Of a DNA stretch of 64,000 bases, positions 26,218 through 34,529 are shown piece by piece (position 1 is the stretch's first letter; each line of letters begins with the position of its first letter). The DNA comes from an uncultured Paracoccaceae bacterium (GTDB lineage: Bacteria > Pseudomonadota > Alphaproteobacteria > Rhodobacterales > Rhodobacteraceae): the NCBI GenBank assembly GCA_958439195.1, contig OY288150.1, positions 62,001 through 126,000 on the forward strand, in the 5' to 3' direction. The position numbers were made by a program, and so were the translations under genes. The notes below the pieces were generated by a model that was given only the letters and a program-made list of their open reading frames with translations, was not told the origin of the DNA and did not search any database.

Positions 26218-26690
26218 CGGAATTTCGTATCGGCCGCCGCGAGGTCATCCTTGCAGCAACAGCCTTTGCCGTAACCCCTGCCGCCAAAGCTCAGGCAGAG
26301 GAAGAACCGCCAATCCATGTCGTCAAGGGGCGTGGCTGCGAGTGCTGTGAAGCATGGGTCGACTATCTGCGGGAGCAAGGCTTCACGGTTACGGATGAGG
26401 TGTCGATGGGAACGTTGCTGATCCGCTTCAAGATGGACCAGGGCATTCCAGCAAAGGCATTTTCCTGCCACACGGGGACCGTTGACGGCTATGCTCTCGA
26501 AGGCCATGTCCCGGCTGCGGACATCCGAAGGCTCCTGGACGAGCGTCCTGATGCAGTTGGTCTTGCCGTGCCCGGCATGCCTTACGGCTCCCCCGGCATG
26601 GGATCAGAAGACAGTCGGGACGCCTATGACGTCCTGCTGGTTGGCCGGGATGGAAGTCTCGAGATCTTCACGAGCTATCAGGCAGCCTGA
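26214..26690 (+). CDS. DUF411 metal-binding protein (first)
   Basis: 158 residues, exported (Tat-like or Sec leader, RRREVILAATAFAV-like). DUF411 fold with Cys pair RGCECCEAW near residue 42 and SCHTGTVDGYALEGHVPA near 85, ending GMPYGSPGMG. The family is linked to copper/silver resistance, with unclear mechanism. Coupled to the M23 peptidase. The paralogue at 30103-30582 has CPCC. Confidence 0.9.
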   Translation: MTEFRIGRREVILAATAFAVTPAAKAQAEEEPPIHVVKGRGCECCEAWVDYLREQGFTVTDEVSMGTLLIRFKMDQGIPAKAFSCHTGTVDGYALEGHVPAADIRRLLDERPDAVGLAVPGMPYGSPGMGSEDSRDAYDVLLVGRDGSLEIFTSYQAA

Positions 26691-26750
26691 TCTGTCCATC
26701 TTCGAACCCAACGGGCTAGGCAGGGATTTAATCAAGGGAATGGCGACCGA

Positions 26751-27272
26751 TCAAAGCAGATCCGATATCTGACGGACAGCCTCGTCGCTTCCCCAGTCGA
26801 AGGGGCCCTGAAGCCGCCCGATTTCACGCGTCTCGCGGTCGATCAGAAGCGTCGTCGGCAGTCCGATGAAGGCCAAAGCCAGTTGAACCCGCAGCGGTTC
26901 CGCCCAGTAGAGCGGTAGGTTTACAAGCCCGATCTCATCATAGAAACCTCGGCCCCTTTCGATCCCGCCCTCGTCGATGCAAAGGGGTAGCACCGCAAAA
27001 TCCGGGCCTCCAAGCAGCCCTTCCAAACGGTCGAGTGCCGGCATCTCTTCCCGGCAGGGCGGGCACCACGTCGCCCAGATGTTCAGAAGGATCACACGCC
27101 CGGCAAAGTCCCCAAGAACCCTGGTGGTTCCTGCTTCATCCTGGATAGGCGGGGAAAGCAGAGGCTGCGGGTCCTTTCGCAGCCGGAAAGGCGGCCGCGC
27201 CTGGGCGGGCCCCGCAATGAAGCCCGCTACAAGACCGACAAGGAGAGGTCGACGACCCATCTGAACAGGCAT
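26751..27272 (-). CDS. TlpA/ResA-like thioredoxin
   Basis: 173 residues, exported, active site TWCPPCREEMP near residue 70, cis-Pro in FIGLPTTLLID near 138. Probably reduces or repairs periplasmic disulfides beside the multicopper oxidase, which starts the same transcript 59 bases upstream. A decayed copy of this gene follows the second oxidase at 55537-55790. Confidence 0.88.
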   Translation of the reverse strand: MPVQMGRRPLLVGLVAGFIAGPAQARPPFRLRKDPQPLLSPPIQDEAGTTRVLGDFAGRVILLNIWATWCPPCREEMPALDRLEGLLGGPDFAVLPLCIDEGGIERGRGFYDEIGLVNLPLYWAEPLRVQLALAFIGLPTTLLIDRETREIGRLQGPFDWGSDEAVRQISDLL

Positions 27273-27330
27273 TGGCTTTTCCCTTCGCGGAAGGTCGGAC
27301 CCGCAGGCAATCTGCGGGCCCGGATCGTCG

Positions 27331-28806
27331 TCAGGCCGAAACCGCGAACTCAGTCATCATGCCTGTCGAGAGATGCGGCATGTGATGGCAATGCAGCATC
27401 CACCGCGCCGCTTCACCCGCATCCACCGCGACCGTCACCATCCCCATCGGCGGCACATGAACGGTGTCACGAACAGCACCCGCGATCCGGGTCTGGCCCA
27501 CGCCGACCACCTGGAAAGCGTGGCCATGCAGGTGCATGGGATGTGCCATCATTGACATGTTGTGGAACATGATCTCGACACGCTCGCCGGTTTTCGCGGT
27601 CACCGGGGAATGTTTGCCCCAGGTCTGCCCGTTGATGGTCCAGACATAGGGCATCATCGAACCGCCCAGCATCAACATCGGCTGCGACGATGCCGCGCGC
27701 TCTGGCAGTGGGGTGACGGCGCGCAGGACCGCTTCCTGCGTCAGATCGGCGCTGAAGGCAGGATGGTCGGCGTCGGACATGTCGGCGACCTTCGTCACCG
27801 TGGCCCCCGGCGTCGCAAGGACGAGACCCGTCCGCTCTCTTGCACCCTCGCGCAAGGCGAGGACCGGGAATGCCCCGCCTTCGGCCGGAACATCAAGCTC
27901 GATGTCGAGCCGTTGACCCATCGCGATTCCGAATCGGCTGCCAGGAAGAGGCTGCACCGGCTCGCCGTCCACGGCGACCAGCCGCCCGGTTAGCGCGCCG
28001 GTGTCGATCCAGAACACCGTCGCGGCGGCCGCGTTGATCACCCGAACAAGGACCTTGCTGCCTTTGTCCACTTGGACGACTTCGGGGTAGTCCAGCGTCC
28101 GGTCATTGGCAAGGTAGGCATCAAAGTTGTAGTCGTTCAGGTCCATAGCCATGCCGTCCATGCCCGGCATGGACATCATGTCTCCCTGACCCACTGCGCC
28201 CATGTTCATGCCAGAGTGGTCCATTCCTCCTTGCGCCATCTGGCCATGGTCCATGCCGGCCATTGACGCGCCACCCGTAATCTCTGCCAGCACCTCCGCA
28301 GGCGGCTTGAACGAAAAGTCGTGCAGGAACAGCGTCACGTCCTGCCGATCGGCCGCAACGTCCTCGGGTCGCCGCACGATCAAAGGCGCGGCCAGCAGCA
28401 GCATCTCATGCGCGGGGATATGCGCATGCATCCAATGGGTACCCGGGCGCGCGGCAAAGTCATAGGCGCGGCTTTCGCCCGGTTGCAGCGTGGTCATGGG
28501 CATGTCCGGCACGCCGTCTTGAGCGTTTGGCGGGATCTGTCCGTGCCAATGGATGATGGTCGGCTCAACCAAAGTGTTCGTCAGATCGACGGCGAATGCC
28601 TGACCCGGGTCCAGGACCAATCCAGACCGGCCGTTGCCGTCCATCAGCCCCCAGACGGTGGCGGCCCTGCCCCGAACATCGAGCGTCCGGGTCGTCGCCG
28701 TCAGCGATATGCGGGCTGATTGGGCACGGGCGCGCGAAGCCAGCATAAGTGAGGCGGCAGTAGCCGCAGAAGCGGCCAGAAAGCCGCGGCGAGAGAGCGT
28801 AATCAT
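27331..28806 (-). CDS. Multicopper oxidase, CopA/CueO-like (first)
   Basis: 491 residues. Tat signal (SRRGFLAASAA). Copper ligands: IIHWHGQ near residue 85, WMHAHIPAHE near 125, HPMHLHGHAF near 420 and HCHHMPHLSTGMM near 472. A Met/His-rich insert (GMDHGQM, GMDHSGMNM, MSMPGMDGMAM) near 190-225 marks cuprous-oxidase types. ATG 28806 follows ACAGGAGA. An upstream TTG is less good. It would oxidise Cu(I) in the periplasm. Operon: small Cys protein, this oxidase, TlpA-like protein. Confidence 0.94.
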   Translation of the reverse strand: MITLSRRGFLAASAATAASLMLASRARAQSARISLTATTRTLDVRGRAATVWGLMDGNGRSGLVLDPGQAFAVDLTNTLVEPTIIHWHGQIPPNAQDGVPDMPMTTLQPGESRAYDFAARPGTHWMHAHIPAHEMLLLAAPLIVRRPEDVAADRQDVTLFLHDFSFKPPAEVLAEITGGASMAGMDHGQMAQGGMDHSGMNMGAVGQGDMMSMPGMDGMAMDLNDYNFDAYLANDRTLDYPEVVQVDKGSKVLVRVINAAAATVFWIDTGALTGRLVAVDGEPVQPLPGSRFGIAMGQRLDIELDVPAEGGAFPVLALREGARERTGLVLATPGATVTKVADMSDADHPAFSADLTQEAVLRAVTPLPERAASSQPMLMLGGSMMPYVWTINGQTWGKHSPVTAKTGERVEIMFHNMSMMAHPMHLHGHAFQVVGVGQTRIAGAVRDTVHVPPMGMVTVAVDAGEAARWMLHCHHMPHLSTGMMTEFAVSA

Positions 28807-28868
28807 GCGAATTCTCCTGTATCGCAACGTGAAAAGACTGAAGGCCCCGACAAAGCGGAACCATAGTG

Positions 28869-29225
28869 TCAGATCAACGTGCGTTTCGGAGGTGGGCCAG
28901 GTGGCGGGAGCGCCAGCGATGCGGCCAGCAGGTCGTTGTTCAGGTTGATTTTAACCGAACGCGCGATGGCGACGACGCCCGGGCTTAGTGCGGGAAGAGC
29001 TGCGGCTGCAAAAAGACAATGTTGCTGGCAAAGCAGACGTTGTGCATCGTCAATCGGGCTGCCTGCGGATGACATATGCGCGACATGGCCAGCCATCGCC
29101 ATCATTTGCTCATGGTCTGCCTGAGACTGTTGCCGGCCATCCGCGAAGGCAAGCATCGGCAGGATCGCCGCCAGAAGATAGGCGGCGAGGATCAATGCAC
29201 GCATAGGAAACGACGAACGGGTCAT
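28869..29225 (-). CDS. Small exported His/Cys protein with PPP-R tail (first)
   Basis: 118 residues (an alternative ATG at 29204 gives 111). Signal peptide, then His/Met-bearing segment (HEQMMAMAGHVAHM), Cys pair CQQHC, and a proline tail ALPPPGPPPKRTLI. Upstream of the multicopper oxidase on the same transcript. It resembles two other small proteins here (37950-38324, 39072-39374) in layout. A DUF2946-like copper-associated role is possible but unproven. Confidence 0.7.
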   Translation of the reverse strand: MTRSSFPMRALILAAYLLAAILPMLAFADGRQQSQADHEQMMAMAGHVAHMSSAGSPIDDAQRLLCQQHCLFAAAALPALSPGVVAIARSVKINLNNDLLAASLALPPPGPPPKRTLI

Positions 29226-29408
29226 GCTCTCGCTTGTATCAGCGTGGTCTGGTCCCGTCATCTGACAGTTTGGTGTCTGGACCACATGGCCATAGCATCG
29301 ACTGCAGCAGAATTGCCGCGTTTTCCTTCGTGTTGACTTGATAGCGCAGAGTTTACTGGCAGCCGAACGAAGGTCGCGAAAACTATCAATGATCTGACGG
29401 GACACGCC

Positions 29409-30020
29409 ATGAAACGATTGTTCTTCGCCCTTTTCGCACCTCTGTTTCTGTCCGCCTGCGGCGCCGAACCGATTTGGGCCCCTGATGAGGCCGTGGCCGA
29501 GGCGCGCTATGAACATGTCGGCCCGACCTCGGTCACGCTCTATACCGTCCTGTCGACCCGCAGCGGCACCGGTGCGCATGCCGGGCTTTTGATCAATGGC
29601 TCAGAGCGTGTCCTCTTCGATCCGGCGGGAACCTGGCGACATCCGAAGCTTCCGGAGCGCAACGATGTCCATTTCGGGATCACGCCGAAGATGGTCGACT
29701 TCTACATCGACTACCATGCCCGCGAAACTTACGACGTTGTTGAGCAGACGATCATGGTTTCGCCAGAAGTTGCGGACCTGATCATGGCGCGTGCCAAAGC
29801 GTACGGCGCGGTGCCCAAGGCGAACTGCACAATTGCAATATCGCGCGTACTTGACGGCGTTCCCGGCTTCGAAAGCCTGCCAATGACCTGGTTTCCGAAA
29901 CGGATGATGGAAGGTTTCGCAGATTTGCAGGGCGTTCAGACCCGCCGGGTTACGGACGATGACGCAGATGAGAATCACGGCGTCCTTCTGGTGCAGGCCG
30001 GGGACGCGCGTCTTCAGTAG
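29409..30020 (+). CDS. Lipoprotein of unknown function
   Basis: 203 residues with a lipobox (FLSACGAE) just after a hydrophobic leader, so lipid-anchored and a substrate of LspA/Lnt types. Mature part contains HAGLLINGSERVLFDPAG and a Cys in KANCTIAIS, reminiscent of papain-like or NlpC-type folds (H and C) but not securely assigned. Divergent from the oxidase operon. Confidence 0.7.
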   Translation: MKRLFFALFAPLFLSACGAEPIWAPDEAVAEARYEHVGPTSVTLYTVLSTRSGTGAHAGLLINGSERVLFDPAGTWRHPKLPERNDVHFGITPKMVDFYIDYHARETYDVVEQTIMVSPEVADLIMARAKAYGAVPKANCTIAISRVLDGVPGFESLPMTWFPKRMMEGFADLQGVQTRRVTDDDADENHGVLLVQAGDARLQ

Positions 30021-30102
30021 TTTCTTAGTGATCAAGCCTATTGGGAGCCATACTACGCTCGCCACGCCCGGCCTTTGGCAGTATTTTGCAAAGACACATA
30101 AA

Positions 30103-30582
30103 ATGGGGCATATGATGATCCTTGCGCGCCGAACTCTCCTTCTTGTCGGACCGGCCATCCTTGCCATGAGCACTGTGCCTTTGCTGGCCGAAGGGGACGA
30201 ACGGATCCATGTGGTGAAGGACCCTGGCTGCCCCTGCTGCAACGCTTGGATCGGCCACCTGCGCGAAAACGGCTTCAACGTCAGCTTTGAAGAGCGCAGT
30301 GTCGAAGACCTCGCGGCCTACAAGCGGGAGCGCGGCATCCCGGAGAACCTGTCGTCCTGCCACACGGCGACCATCGGCGACTACACCATCGAAGGGCACG
30401 TTCCAGCAGCGGATATCCGCAGGCTGATGGCCGAACGCCCCTTGGCGGTAGGACTTTCCGTTCCGGGCATGCCATTCGGCTCACCGGGAATGGGACCAGA
30501 GACAGAGCGTCAGGCTTATGACGTGGTCCTGGTCGGTCAGGACGGAAGCAGTACGGTCTTCACCAGCTATCCGGCGGCGTGA
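30103..30582 (+). CDS. DUF411 metal-binding protein (second)
   Basis: About 159 residues. Leader (ILARRTLLLVGPAILAMS), then Cys pair PGCPCCNAW, SCHTATIGDYTIEGHVPA and the closing GMPFGSPGMG. Close relative of the protein at 26214-26690. Start is one of ATG 30103, 30112 or 30115. No clear ribosome site decides. Probably a periplasmic Cu/Ag-binding protein. Confidence 0.88.
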   Translation: MGHMMILARRTLLLVGPAILAMSTVPLLAEGDERIHVVKDPGCPCCNAWIGHLRENGFNVSFEERSVEDLAAYKRERGIPENLSSCHTATIGDYTIEGHVPAADIRRLMAERPLAVGLSVPGMPFGSPGMGPETERQAYDVVLVGQDGSSTVFTSYPAA

Positions 30583-30621
30583 GATCCCCACCCGGTACAC
30601 GCCGCGCCAGACACCACAGGA

Positions 30622-31269
30622 TCATCTTGGCAAGCCGACCTCGGATGCTTGCCAGGCTTCCAGAAGCTCATCCCGCGGCCCCGCCCCGTCAAGCGGTCTG
30701 ATCGCGATGTCCAACCTGCGCGCCGCGTGATAGGCTGAGGCGGCCAAAAGACCGGGCTCTTTGCCGTAGGCGAGCCGGTAGCGTGCAATGAAACCTTCCA
30801 TGCGGTCATCACCATTCCAGCCCTCCGCAAGGAGTGCTTGCACCAGAACGGTGCTTGCACGGCTGTACTTGCTCGCCGCGTCGTCGGCGGCCGGCTTCAG
30901 TCCAAGGACTACGACGACATCAGCCGGCTCGTCTGGTGAGCCAGTCAACTCCTGGACCAGTCCGGTGGCTTCCGCCGGAAGCGGAAGAACCTGCACGTCG
31001 ACGCCGCCCAGATGCCCGTCAGAGGTTTCGTTTGGGTGCCCGTCCCGCTCGTCGGAAGCCAGTAGGAATCCTCGGACAGCCTCCGCAAGGTCTTGCTCAA
31101 CATTCTCACCGACGACGAGAATTCCTGCGGTGAACGAATGCGCTGCCGCAATTCCAGACAGAGCGATCCAGAGTACCGCCGCGAGGGCCGGGACGGCCGG
31201 GATCGTCCTGCGAGCAGAGAAGGCGGTGCAACGGGTGCATTCCGAAGCGCGTCGTTTCGAACCACTCAT
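30622..31269 (-). CDS. Periplasmic-binding-protein-like exported protein
   Basis: 215 residues. N-terminal basic stretch then a membrane/signal helix (AVPALAAVLWIALSGIAAA), then a type-1-binding-protein-like part with FIARYRLAYGKEPGLLAASAYHAARR, the conserved C-terminal region of branched-chain-type receptors. Only about half the size of a full receptor, so a partial or specialised version. Start overlaps the DsbA-like stop by 4 bases. No permease is nearby. Confidence 0.65.
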   Translation of the reverse strand: MSGSKRRASECTRCTAFSARRTIPAVPALAAVLWIALSGIAAAHSFTAGILVVGENVEQDLAEAVRGFLLASDERDGHPNETSDGHLGGVDVQVLPLPAEATGLVQELTGSPDEPADVVVVLGLKPAADDAASKYSRASTVLVQALLAEGWNGDDRMEGFIARYRLAYGKEPGLLAASAYHAARRLDIAIRPLDGAGPRDELLEAWQASEVGLPR

Positions 31270-31994
31270 TCTGATGCCCGAACAGAAGTCACGATTTCGG
31301 AAAGCTGCGCCTTTTCAACAAAACCCGGGACCAACTGATCGCCCACGACAAAGGATGGCGTCCCGTTGAATCCGAGCGCCTCAGCCAGACGCATCGAGGT
31401 TGCAATGTGCTCGTCGATCTCAGGCGCCTGCATGTCTGCCTTGAGTCTGTCCAAGTCCAAGCCGATTTCGCCGGCGACACGCAGCACCGTGTCGGCTTCT
31501 ACCTTGCCACGCATGCCCATCAGAGCGTTGTGGAGCTCAGCATACTTGCCCTGCTTTCGGGATGCGAGTGCGGCGCGTGCGGCAAAGGCAGATCCCTCGC
31601 TGAGGATTGGCCATTCGCGCATCACCAATCGGATGTTGCCGTCTTCGGCCAGAAGAGCGTCGACTTCCGGCATGGCGCGCTTGCAGTAGGGGCAGTTGTA
31701 GTCAAAGAACTCGACCACCGTGATATCGCCCTCCAGATTGCCTAGAACCGGTGCGTTGGGGTCACGTTCCAATGTGTCCCGCTCGTTGGCCAATACTGCG
31801 GTTGCGGTGGCTGCCTGTGCTTCCGCTTGCCGTTCTTCGAGGGCCTGGAGCGCCTCGAGGATCAGTTCGGGGTTTTCGCGCAGGGCCTCTGCCACGAGAG
31901 CTTTGATGCGTTCATCCGAGACCTCCTGCGCGAAGGACGGTAAAGCAACTTGGAAACTGAAGACACTGGCTAGCAGCAGGGATTTCATTCGCAT
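31266..31994 (-). CDS. DsbA/Com1-like thiol oxidoreductase (second)
   Basis: 242 residues. Signal peptide (LLLASVFSFQVALPSFA), an N-terminal helical region (ALVAEALRENPELILEALQ), then thioredoxin fold with active site NCPYCKRAMP near residue 101 and cis-Pro in FNGTPSFVVG near 205. This layout matches the BcfH/ScsC-type proteins that occur in copper-sensitivity-suppressor loci. A MerR-type promoter lies upstream. Coupled to the receptor-like gene. Confidence 0.9.
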   Translation of the reverse strand: MRMKSLLLASVFSFQVALPSFAQEVSDERIKALVAEALRENPELILEALQALEERQAEAQAATATAVLANERDTLERDPNAPVLGNLEGDITVVEFFDYNCPYCKRAMPEVDALLAEDGNIRLVMREWPILSEGSAFAARAALASRKQGKYAELHNALMGMRGKVEADTVLRVAGEIGLDLDRLKADMQAPEIDEHIATSMRLAEALGFNGTPSFVVGDQLVPGFVEKAQLSEIVTSVRASE

Positions 31995-32029
31995 CGGGCG
32001 GACCTTTCATTTCGTACATTCTTTGAGAG

Positions 32030-32060
32030 TTGATGCTTCCTCAAGTGACTAGAGGGGCAA
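32030..32060 (-). promoter_or_regulatory. MerR-type promoter before the DsbA/Com1-like gene
   Basis: On the minus strand: -35 TTGCCC (32060-32055), 19-bp spacer, -10-like CATCAA (32035-32030). The spacer carries CCTCTAGTCACTTGAGG, a near-perfect dyad sharing the core seen at 14135, 21490 and 23326. The -10 match is weak, as is common for activated promoters. Confidence 0.52.
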
Positions 32061-32100
32061 GTCCAAACTTGGACCAATAGCCTATTGTTCGGGCCAGGCA

Positions 32101-32577
32101 TCATGGCGCGAGGGCCTCGGTGGCGCTGCGCTCTGCTTGCGTGGCGCGGATGCCGTCGGGCCAAGTCGATTTGATGTAATCCAGAACAGCTTCGATATCC
32201 TCGTCCGTCAGACGGTCGCCGAAAGCCGGCATGCCGGAGGTGAAGGCAACGCCCATTTCGTCAAGGACCGCTTGCCCGCCGCGTTTGATGTAGTCGCGCA
32301 GCATGATGTCGCCGTGATGCCAGGTGTGGCCGTTCGCGTCATGCGGCGGGGCGGGATAGGTCCCGTCCTCATTCGCCGACCGCCAGTCGGGATGTCCTTC
32401 TAGATCGGCGCCGTGGCACGACGCGCATTCCGCCCGATAGATGGCGCGACCTTGTTCGAGATCCGGGCTATTGTGGAAGAACGCGTGCGCTTGTGGCGCC
32501 CACAGCAGAGAGAAGGCCGCGGACGCGACGACTGCGGGCCCTCTGAATTTTCCAGCTCTTGGCTTGGTGACCTTCAT
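32101..32577 (-). CDS. Small c-type cytochrome (first)
   Basis: 158 residues, signal peptide, one heme motif CASCHGADLEG near residue 52 and a Met ligand candidate in TSGMPAFGDRL near 118. Similar to short cytochromes beside copper oxidases. Last gene of a coupled operon. Its start overlaps the PBP2 stop by 4 bases (ATGA). Confidence 0.9.
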   Translation of the reverse strand: MKVTKPRAGKFRGPAVVASAAFSLLWAPQAHAFFHNSPDLEQGRAIYRAECASCHGADLEGHPDWRSANEDGTYPAPPHDANGHTWHHGDIMLRDYIKRGGQAVLDEMGVAFTSGMPAFGDRLTDEDIEAVLDYIKSTWPDGIRATQAERSATEALAP

Positions 32578-34529
32578 GTCCGGCTCACGGTGATCGGTGT
32601 CACTCCATCCGGCGGGAGAATCCGTTCGGACAGTTGAGCCAGATCCTCCCGAATTCGGGCCCGCTGCGCAGTAGGATAGGCATCTTCGGGCGGCAGGCCG
32701 CCGTGTTGGGCAAAGAGCATGATGTCGCGCGCGATCGGTGCCGCCGCCGTTGAGCCGCCGCCGCCATGCTCCACTACAACAGTCACGGCATATCGAGGCG
32801 CATCAAAGGGTGCGAAGGCCACGAACAGCCCATGGTCCCGCCTGTTCCATGGGAGTTCGTCCTGCGATCGGACACCGGCGGCGCGCTCGGCCGCTGTGAT
32901 CGAAAACACCTGGCTCGTTCCGGTCTTCCCGGCCATGGCTTTGGTCACATCCGCGATCCGTGACCCGTATGCGGTGCCGCGCTCGTGGTTCGACACCTCG
33001 AACATCCCTTGTCGCACGATCGCAAGCGCTTCTGCCGAAAGTCCAAGTGAGGCAGGCGCAGGTTCACCCGGGCTGGCCCCACCAAGCGGGCGCACGAGAC
33101 GCGGGAGGACTGCCGTTCCTGAGGCCAGGCGCGCGGTCATCGTGGCTAGCTGAATTGGCGAGGTCAACGTGAAGCCCTGGCCAATGGACGCGTTGATCGT
33201 GTCGCCAATCAACCAATCCTGACCGTAGCGCTCTTGCTTCCAGGCGCGCGAGGGATTGTTGCCGTGAACCATTCCCGACAGTGGAAGGTCGTATTTCTGG
33301 CCCAGTCCAAGACGGTCATTCATCGCAAAGATGCCGTCGATCCCGATCCGTTGCGCAACTTCGTAGAAGTAGACGTCGCAGGACTGCCGCAACGCACCGA
33401 CCATGTCGACCCGCCCATGGCCGCCGCTTTTCCAGCAATGGAACCTGCGACCAGAGATTTCCACGTACCCGTTGCAGGTCACGGTTTCTGCTGGATCCAT
33501 GACCCCGCTTTCCAGAGCCGCGAGCGCATTCGACATCTTGATCGTGGACCCCGGCGGATAGGCCCCTTGAACGGTCTTGTCGGCAAGAGGGCGAAACTCG
33601 CTGTCGCGCAGTCCGCTGTAGTCCTTGCTCGAGATCCCCCGCACGAAGAGGTTCGGGTCGAATGCAGGGGCAGACGTGCAGCCGAGGAGATCACCGTTCG
33701 TGACATCCATTACGATTGCCGCCGCGCTTTGTCCTTCGAGGCGCACACGCATGAAGTTCTGCAAATGATGATCCAGTGTGATCTGCATGTCCGAGCCGGG
33801 GGTCGGCGGATCAAGTGCCAGCTCGCGCATGGTCCTGCCGCTGGCGTTGACCTCCACCCGCTGAGCTCCCGGCTCACCGCGCAGCGCGCGCTCGTGGATC
33901 CGCTCAAGCGCCGTCTTGCCGATCTGGTAGTCCGGCGAGCGCAAAAGCGGATCGGGCTCCCCGTCCTTGGTTGCGAGATCGCTGTCGCTAACGGGTCCCA
34001 CATAGCCGACCTGATGGGCAAAGTCCGGCCCGAAGGGATAGACCCGGGACAGCACCATCTCCGGGTGGACACCCGGAAGAGCCGGGGTGTTCAAGGCGAT
34101 GATTGACAACTCTTCCCAGGTGACCCTGTCCTTAACGGTCACCGGGACAAAGCCCCGAACGCGGTCAAGTTGCTCCCGAATCCGGTCGATATCCTCGCTC
34201 GTCAGACCAAGAAGCCGCTGCAGTTTCGCAAGGACGTCATCGACGTCCCGGGCCTCCTCGTTCACGAGCGTGATCCGGTAGGTGTGCTCGTTGTCCGCGA
34301 CGATCTTGCCCGCGCGGTCAAAGATGCGGCCCCGGTCGGGGCGCACCAGCCGCAAATTAATCCGGTTTTCCTCGGCCAGAAGGTAATACTCCTCAGCATC
34401 GCGTACACCCAGTTGCCACATCCGGAAACCAAGCACACCGACCACCGAGGTCATCATGCCGCCCAGCAACAGCGACCGACGCGTCGTTACCCGTGCGGCC
34501 TTGGCAAGATCCCGTTCAGATCGGCGCAT
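32574..34529 (-). CDS. mrdA: Penicillin-binding protein 2 (peptidoglycan transpeptidase)
   Basis: 651 residues. Makes 4-3 cross-links during cell elongation. N-terminal anchor (SLLLGGMMTSVVGVLGFRMW), dimerisation domain (RGRIFDRAGKIVADN), and transpeptidase domain with active Ser in YPPGSTIKMSN near 333, SCD motif in RQSCDVYFYE near 388 and KTGTSQV near 540. Length is normal. Odd in context: mrdA usually sits with rodA/mreCD, but here it is coupled to a heme/flavin-type membrane protein and cytochromes. Probably an accessory copy. Confidence 0.94.
   Translation of the reverse strand: MRRSERDLAKAARVTTRRSLLLGGMMTSVVGVLGFRMWQLGVRDAEEYYLLAEENRINLRLVRPDRGRIFDRAGKIVADNEHTYRITLVNEEARDVDDVLAKLQRLLGLTSEDIDRIREQLDRVRGFVPVTVKDRVTWEELSIIALNTPALPGVHPEMVLSRVYPFGPDFAHQVGYVGPVSDSDLATKDGEPDPLLRSPDYQIGKTALERIHERALRGEPGAQRVEVNASGRTMRELALDPPTPGSDMQITLDHHLQNFMRVRLEGQSAAAIVMDVTNGDLLGCTSAPAFDPNLFVRGISSKDYSGLRDSEFRPLADKTVQGAYPPGSTIKMSNALAALESGVMDPAETVTCNGYVEISGRRFHCWKSGGHGRVDMVGALRQSCDVYFYEVAQRIGIDGIFAMNDRLGLGQKYDLPLSGMVHGNNPSRAWKQERYGQDWLIGDTINASIGQGFTLTSPIQLATMTARLASGTAVLPRLVRPLGGASPGEPAPASLGLSAEALAIVRQGMFEVSNHERGTAYGSRIADVTKAMAGKTGTSQVFSITAAERAAGVRSQDELPWNRRDHGLFVAFAPFDAPRYAVTVVVEHGGGGSTAAAPIARDIMLFAQHGGLPPEDAYPTAQRARIREDLAQLSERILPPDGVTPITVSRT

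Noticed and set aside
28807..29345. CueR-type box in front of the first oxidase operon
   Set aside because: I looked for ACCTTCC/GGAAGGT pairs in both orientations and found none.
33234..34106. A 290-codon open frame antisense to the PBP2 gene, and similar long antisense frames opposite the multicopper oxidases and ATPases
   Set aside because: High GC and third-position bias create long frames opposite real genes. These proteins have no recognisable domains, while the opposite strand carries clear catalytic motifs.
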